From contig NZ_VTDM01000001.1 in NCBI RefSeq assembly GCF_015627105.1, positions 124,001 to 188,000 of the forward strand: 64,000 nucleotides of DNA. The letters are read 5' to 3'. Source of the stretch: Acinetobacter baretiae. Its GTDB lineage: Bacteria; Pseudomonadota; Gammaproteobacteria; Pseudomonadales; Moraxellaceae. The position numbers and the translations under genes are program-made. This document shows positions 60,636 through 64,000 of the stretch, one piece after another (within the stretch, counting starts at the first letter, position 1; every line of letters begins with the position of its first letter). The notes below the pieces were generated by a model. That model made no database searches and was not told the origin of the DNA. It saw nothing but the letters and a program-made list of their open reading frames with translations.

Positions 60636-61976
60636 TTACGTTTTTACTTCTACAGTATTTAACATGAAAGGTATCATCACAATCACTTTCAGACCACCTA
60701 ACTCCTCACTACGAGCTAACTCAAACTCCCCACCCACGCGTTGAATGGCTTTTTGAACAATAGATAGTCCCAAACCACTACCAACCTCTAAATGATGATG
60801 TACACGATAAAAACGTTTAAGTACCTCCTCATACTGCTCCTTAGGAATACCGGGGCCACTATCTTCAATACACACAGCACATTTATTGTGTTGTAGAGGA
60901 TATACAGAAATATTTATGACCCCTGACACTGGTGTATATTTAATCGCATTATCAATCAGATTATAAATAATAGAGTGCAATGTGGGTTCAAAACTCTGTA
61001 TTTTTACTTCTTCGTTACGCACAAACCCTAAATCAATATCTTTTTCCATGGCCAAATTCATTAATTGCTCAACGCAATTGAGTGCCACATCATTTAAAAC
61101 AAAACGCTTCGGCTGTTCTAACGCATGTAAAGAAGTATCTTGTTTGGCTAAAGAAAGTAACTGACTCACTAAGTGTTGAATACGTGCCAATCCTTTGCTT
61201 AAGTTAATAAGGGCCACGTTATCAGGAAAATCTCTCAACAAAATTTTTGTTTGTAAGTTCAATGCAGTGATCGGGGTTCTTAATTCATGAGCAGCATCTG
61301 CAACAAATTGTTTTTGCTCTTGTTGAGTCTTGGAAATACGATCAAATAAATAGTTAATCTCATGAATTGCAGGAAGTAATTCAAGGGGATATTGTTCATC
61401 GGTGACATGTGTTAATTCATTGGAATCTCGCTGGGCAAGTTCTGTTTTTAACACATCAAACGGCTTTAAACTTCGCTTAATAATATAAACAATAATTAAC
61501 ATGGCTAAAGGCATAATCAGCAAAAATGGCAACACCATACTTCCTGCAAGCTCTAAGGCCAAAACTTCACGTACACTTTGATGCTGACTAATTTGTATTT
61601 GACGATCTTGCGAAGGCAAAACATAGGTATACCATGTACCCGTCTCTGTATCGTGTTGATAAAATCCTGCTGTTTTTACTTTTGGTACTAAAAGCTGATT
61701 TTTATTCAATGCCTCTATATCGTCATATGCCCAAATATCAATGAATAATTCTTCTTGATCTTGGTTAGGGCTTAAATTCAGTTTGCTATGCGTATCTTTC
61801 AACTGAAGTGTTGTTGCACGACTTGCAAGAAACTGCATTTGTGCATCTAGAATATGTGTAAGCTCTTTTAATGCGATTTGATATGTGGAAAACATCAATA
61901 CACATGCCATGACAACACTGAGCAAAGATGTCATCACAATGAGCCGTGTATTGAGCGAGCTACGGCTTTTTTTCAT
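60636..61976 (-). CDS. pmrB: Sensor histidine kinase PmrB
   Basis: This is the membrane sensor of the PmrAB system that governs lipid A modification and polymyxin response in Acinetobacter. It has 446 residues. Two membrane segments (about 11-33 and 142-165) bracket a periplasmic domain. A HAMP-like linker precedes the H box FVADAAHELRTPITALN. The N box IIYNLIDNAIKYTP and the G boxes EDSGPGIPKE and GSGLGLSIVQ are all there. It resembles A. baumannii PmrB as I recall it, including ALELAGSM and YRVHHHLEVGSGLGLSIV. It starts 12 bases after pmrA. Confidence 0.93.
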   Translation of the reverse strand: MKKSRSSLNTRLIVMTSLLSVVMACVLMFSTYQIALKELTHILDAQMQFLASRATTLQLKDTHSKLNLSPNQDQEELFIDIWAYDDIEALNKNQLLVPKVKTAGFYQHDTETGTWYTYVLPSQDRQIQISQHQSVREVLALELAGSMVLPFLLIMPLAMLIIVYIIKRSLKPFDVLKTELAQRDSNELTHVTDEQYPLELLPAIHEINYLFDRISKTQQEQKQFVADAAHELRTPITALNLQTKILLRDFPDNVALINLSKGLARIQHLVSQLLSLAKQDTSLHALEQPKRFVLNDVALNCVEQLMNLAMEKDIDLGFVRNEEVKIQSFEPTLHSIIYNLIDNAIKYTPVSGVINISVYPLQHNKCAVCIEDSGPGIPKEQYEEVLKRFYRVHHHLEVGSGLGLSIVQKAIQRVGGEFELARSEELGGLKVIVMIPFMLNTVEVKT

Positions 61977-61988
61977 AACACACTCAAA

Positions 61989-62672
61989 TTATAATTGCTG
62001 CTGACTATGACCGAGTCTATAGCCTAAACCACGTATCGTACGAATAAAGTCTTTACCTAATTTTGTTCGCAAATGGTGTATGTATACCTCTATCGTATTA
62101 CTCGACACCTCACTGTCAAAATCATATAACTTATCTTCTAAATTGGACTTAGAAAATATTTTATTTGGATGGGTCATAAGTGGTGTCAAAATTGCCCATT
62201 CTCTATTTGAAAGTTCAATAGTTTGACCCTTATATTTTGCAATGTGTTGTTCTACATCTAACACCAATTCATTATTGCTTAGTATTTTCTCAGTAACCGA
62301 TTGAGCCTCTAAACCTGCTCTGCGTAATAATGCATGTATGCGTGCAAGTAGTTCTTCAAACTCATAAGGTTTGACTAAGTAGTCATCTGCACCTTGATTT
62401 AAACCATCTACACGATTTTCTAATTGATCACGCGCAGAAATAATCAATACTGGAATTTGTGTTTTTTGGCGAATTTGCTTGAGTACTTGCATGCCGTCCA
62501 TCATCGGCAAACCTAAATCTAGCAACACAATATCAAATGAATGTTTATTTAATGAAGCTAGACCATCTAAGCCATTATTGAACCAATCGACATCAAAACC
62601 ATGATATTTTAATAATGTAATTGTCGACTCAGCAATCATGAAGTCATCTTCAATGATTAATATTTTTGTCAT
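61989..62672 (-). CDS. pmrA: Response regulator PmrA
   Basis: This is an OmpR-type regulator of 227 residues. The receiver has ILIIEDDFMIAES with the acidic pair, the phospho-acceptor Asp in FDIVLLDLGLPMMDGMQ (about residue 52) and Lys in DDYLVKPYEFEELLAR. The winged helix contains LSNREWAILTPLMTHPNKIF and TIRGLGYRLG. It reads almost as A. baumannii PmrA as I recall it. No pmrC (lipid A phosphoethanolamine transferase) stands upstream, although pmrCAB is the usual operon in A. baumannii. Confidence 0.94.
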   Translation of the reverse strand: MTKILIIEDDFMIAESTITLLKYHGFDVDWFNNGLDGLASLNKHSFDIVLLDLGLPMMDGMQVLKQIRQKTQIPVLIISARDQLENRVDGLNQGADDYLVKPYEFEELLARIHALLRRAGLEAQSVTEKILSNNELVLDVEQHIAKYKGQTIELSNREWAILTPLMTHPNKIFSKSNLEDKLYDFDSEVSSNTIEVYIHHLRTKLGKDFIRTIRGLGYRLGHSQQQL

Positions 62673-63033
62673 GGGGTCTATGTGCTCACGAAAATGTTAA
62701 ATTTACGATACGATAAGATATTTAAAATAAGATTAATTCTCCGAATAACCTAATCATAATCATAGAATAGGTCGCATCAAGCATTCAATAGACTTCATCG
62801 TCAAAAATATCTATTTCTATACAAAATCCATCAGATTAATATATCAATATACACTTGAAATAAGATTTAAAATCGCTTCAATGATGGTGTAATTCCATGA
62901 AGATGATGTCATGCATCTTATTAAGAATAATAATATGCTTATCAGTGTAATGACACTATGCTTTATTGCCAATAATGTTTGTACAATGTAATTTTGACAA
63001 CTTAAAAAAGACTTAAATTTTTTATTCTTATAA
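62673..63033. other. pmrA upstream region, no gene
   Basis: This AT-rich region of about 360 bases has no believable ORF. It holds the pmrA promoter on the minus strand. A small perfect hairpin AGTGT-AATG-ACACT lies near 62944-62957. No clear PmrA binding repeat was found by eye. Confidence 0.5.
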
Positions 63034-63067
63034 AAAAAATGCCTTGTAAAACTACAAGGCATTTTTT
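63033..63067 (-). terminator. Terminator of the porin gene
   Basis: AAAAATGCCTTGTA and TACAAGGCATTTTT form a strong stem with a four-base loop, about 21 bases beyond the porin stop. The minus strand then reads a run of T. Confidence 0.93.
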
Positions 63068-63088
63068 CAATGTTTGAACAATAAAGAC

Positions 63089-64000
63089 TTAGAAGTTATA
63101 TTGTGCAACAAAGTTTATACGAGAGTAATCACCTTCTTTATTAGTAAAGGTTTTACGCTGACCGTATGTATATTCTGCACCTAGCTCAAAGTCTTTCACA
63201 GGAGTAAAGAATGTATTTACAAGAACGTTATACATCGATTTATTGTATGCGTTTGAGTTAAAGTTAGATGCCACTTTGCTGTAATCTGAATCTTTGCTGT
63301 TCCAAATTGCACCACCTAACACAGATGATCTAAATTGAGCATTCCACTTGTGTGTATAACCTGCAAAAACGGCATCCATTTCTGTTTGGTTAATTCTTTG
63401 TGGATTACCACCGCTTGATGTCACGCTATACGCAGCATCATTTGGGTAGATCATGTATCTGTTATCACCCACAATGTGGTAGTAGTTAGCGAATAATGTA
63501 TCGTTTTTGGTGAGGTCATATTTACCACCAACACCAACACCCCACGCAAGTTTTTCGATATCGTTGTTATTGTTGGTAGAAACACGGTTTTCATGAAGGA
63601 AACCAACTGCCTTTAAAGACCCTTTTTTATCTGGGGTATTCACAGCATATTGGAAGCTCAACGTTGGTAAGCGACTACCACCACTTGTTGGAGTAGTTTC
63701 TTTCGTAACATAAACAGGATTACCATTTTTATCTAACTCTAGAGTTTTTGTAGTAGTAATACCATTTTCAACATCTTTACCCGTTGTTCCTTCAATCGCC
63801 ACTAAGAGTTTTTGGTTCTTTGTGATTGGTTGCGTATAACGTACTTGTACAGGACGCAATGACGCTGAGCCCATAATACCGTTTGCATCAACAATACTTG
63901 GCGTATCTGTTACAAATGGCGAGTTTGTTTGACCCACTGTCCACTTACCTAGCTCAACATAAGCATGGCGTATACGAAAACCACCTGCACCATTGGTATA
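63089..64000 (-). CDS. DcaP-like outer membrane porin (N-terminus beyond the window)
   Basis: This is the C-terminal 303 residues of an outer-membrane beta-barrel; the start lies past the right edge. The partial begins near YTNGAGGFRIRHAYVELGKW and continues GQTNSPFVTDTPSIVDANG. This is the region where DcaP-type porins of Acinetobacter have FxLRHAYL and GQTxS motifs. Alternating hydrophobic strands and a C-terminal Phe (NFVAQYNF) fit an OMP inserted by BAM. DcaP proteins carry dicarboxylates or small organic anions. Sequence similarity to DcaP is judged from memory, so the family name is tentative. Confidence 0.8.
   Translation of the reverse strand, partial: YTNGAGGFRIRHAYVELGKWTVGQTNSPFVTDTPSIVDANGIMGSASLRPVQVRYTQPITKNQKLLVAIEGTTGKDVENGITTTKTLELDKNGNPVYVTKETTPTSGGSRLPTLSFQYAVNTPDKKGSLKAVGFLHENRVSTNNNNDIEKLAWGVGVGGKYDLTKNDTLFANYYHIVGDNRYMIYPNDAAYSVTSSGGNPQRINQTEMDAVFAGYTHKWNAQFRSSVLGGAIWNSKDSDYSKVASNFNSNAYNKSMYNVLVNTFFTPVKDFELGAEYTYGQRKTFTNKEGDYSRINFVAQYNF

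Overview
This window is a stretch of Acinetobacter chromosome (Gammaproteobacteria, Moraxellaceae). The assignment rests on three things I recognise in the sequence. The RND efflux operon reads as AdeIJK. The two-component pair reads as PmrAB. The citrate synthase gene gltA is divergent from sdhCDA, an arrangement I know from Acinetobacter. The DNA is AT-rich throughout and almost all genes are core housekeeping genes. No species can be named from what is visible, and I found no phage, plasmid, CRISPR array or intact insertion sequence.

Layout. 1-3.9 kb: succinate dehydrogenase genes (sdhA cut by the left edge, then sdhD and sdhC, minus strand) divergent from gltA. 3.9-8.7 kb: a small unknown gene, then the envelope-shape cluster mreB-mreC-mreD-maf-rng on the minus strand, divergent from gatCAB (8.8-12.1 kb). 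12.2-15.6 kb: a DUF4334 protein, the SbmA peptide transporter, and a DadA-type oxidoreductase preceded by a tandem glycine riboswitch. 15.9-18.0 kb: argG and a gene-free stretch holding a possible 103-bp MITE-like element. 18.0-25 kb: pgeF-rluD divergent from bamD, then dnaG, a small unknown gene and hemA. 25-32 kb: a TPR protein, lolB, ispE, four identical tRNA-Gln(UUG) genes, prs, rplY, pth, a DUF1289 protein and trhO. 32-42.2 kb: a YecA/UPF0149 protein and a small acidic protein divergent from rpoD, followed by a DUF493 protein, lipB, an SCP2-like protein, an iron-type alcohol dehydrogenase, a PuuP-like permease, trmL and cysG. 42.2-49.5 kb: serS, a lipoprotein, lolA, rpmA-rplU divergent from ispB and a large membrane protein of the so-called site-specific recombinase family. 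49.6-56.2 kb: a PAP2 phosphatase translationally coupled to adeIJK. 56-64 kb: two unknown proteins, valS, pmrAB, and a porin cut by the right edge.

How the genes work together. Several neighbourhoods concern the envelope: cell shape (mreBCD), lipoprotein and outer-membrane assembly (lolA, lolB, bamD), isoprenoid precursors and quinone tails (ispE, ispB), lipid phosphate turnover (PAP2), drug efflux (adeIJK), lipid A response control (pmrAB) and a porin. Others serve translation: gatCAB together with the tRNA-Gln array, serS, valS, pth, rplY, rplU-rpmA and the tRNA modification enzymes trhO, trmL and rluD. The gatCAB amidotransferase and the four tRNA-Gln(UUG) genes bear on the same step if this organism charges Gln indirectly; this could not be decided from the window.

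No wholly new system stands out. The points most worth a second look are the tandem glycine riboswitch in front of a dadA-like gene, the paired palindromes upstream of rpoD, the repeated C-terminal tail of BamD, the tRNA-Gln array that starts inside the ispE stop codon, the PAP2-adeI coupling, and pmrAB without pmrC beside it.
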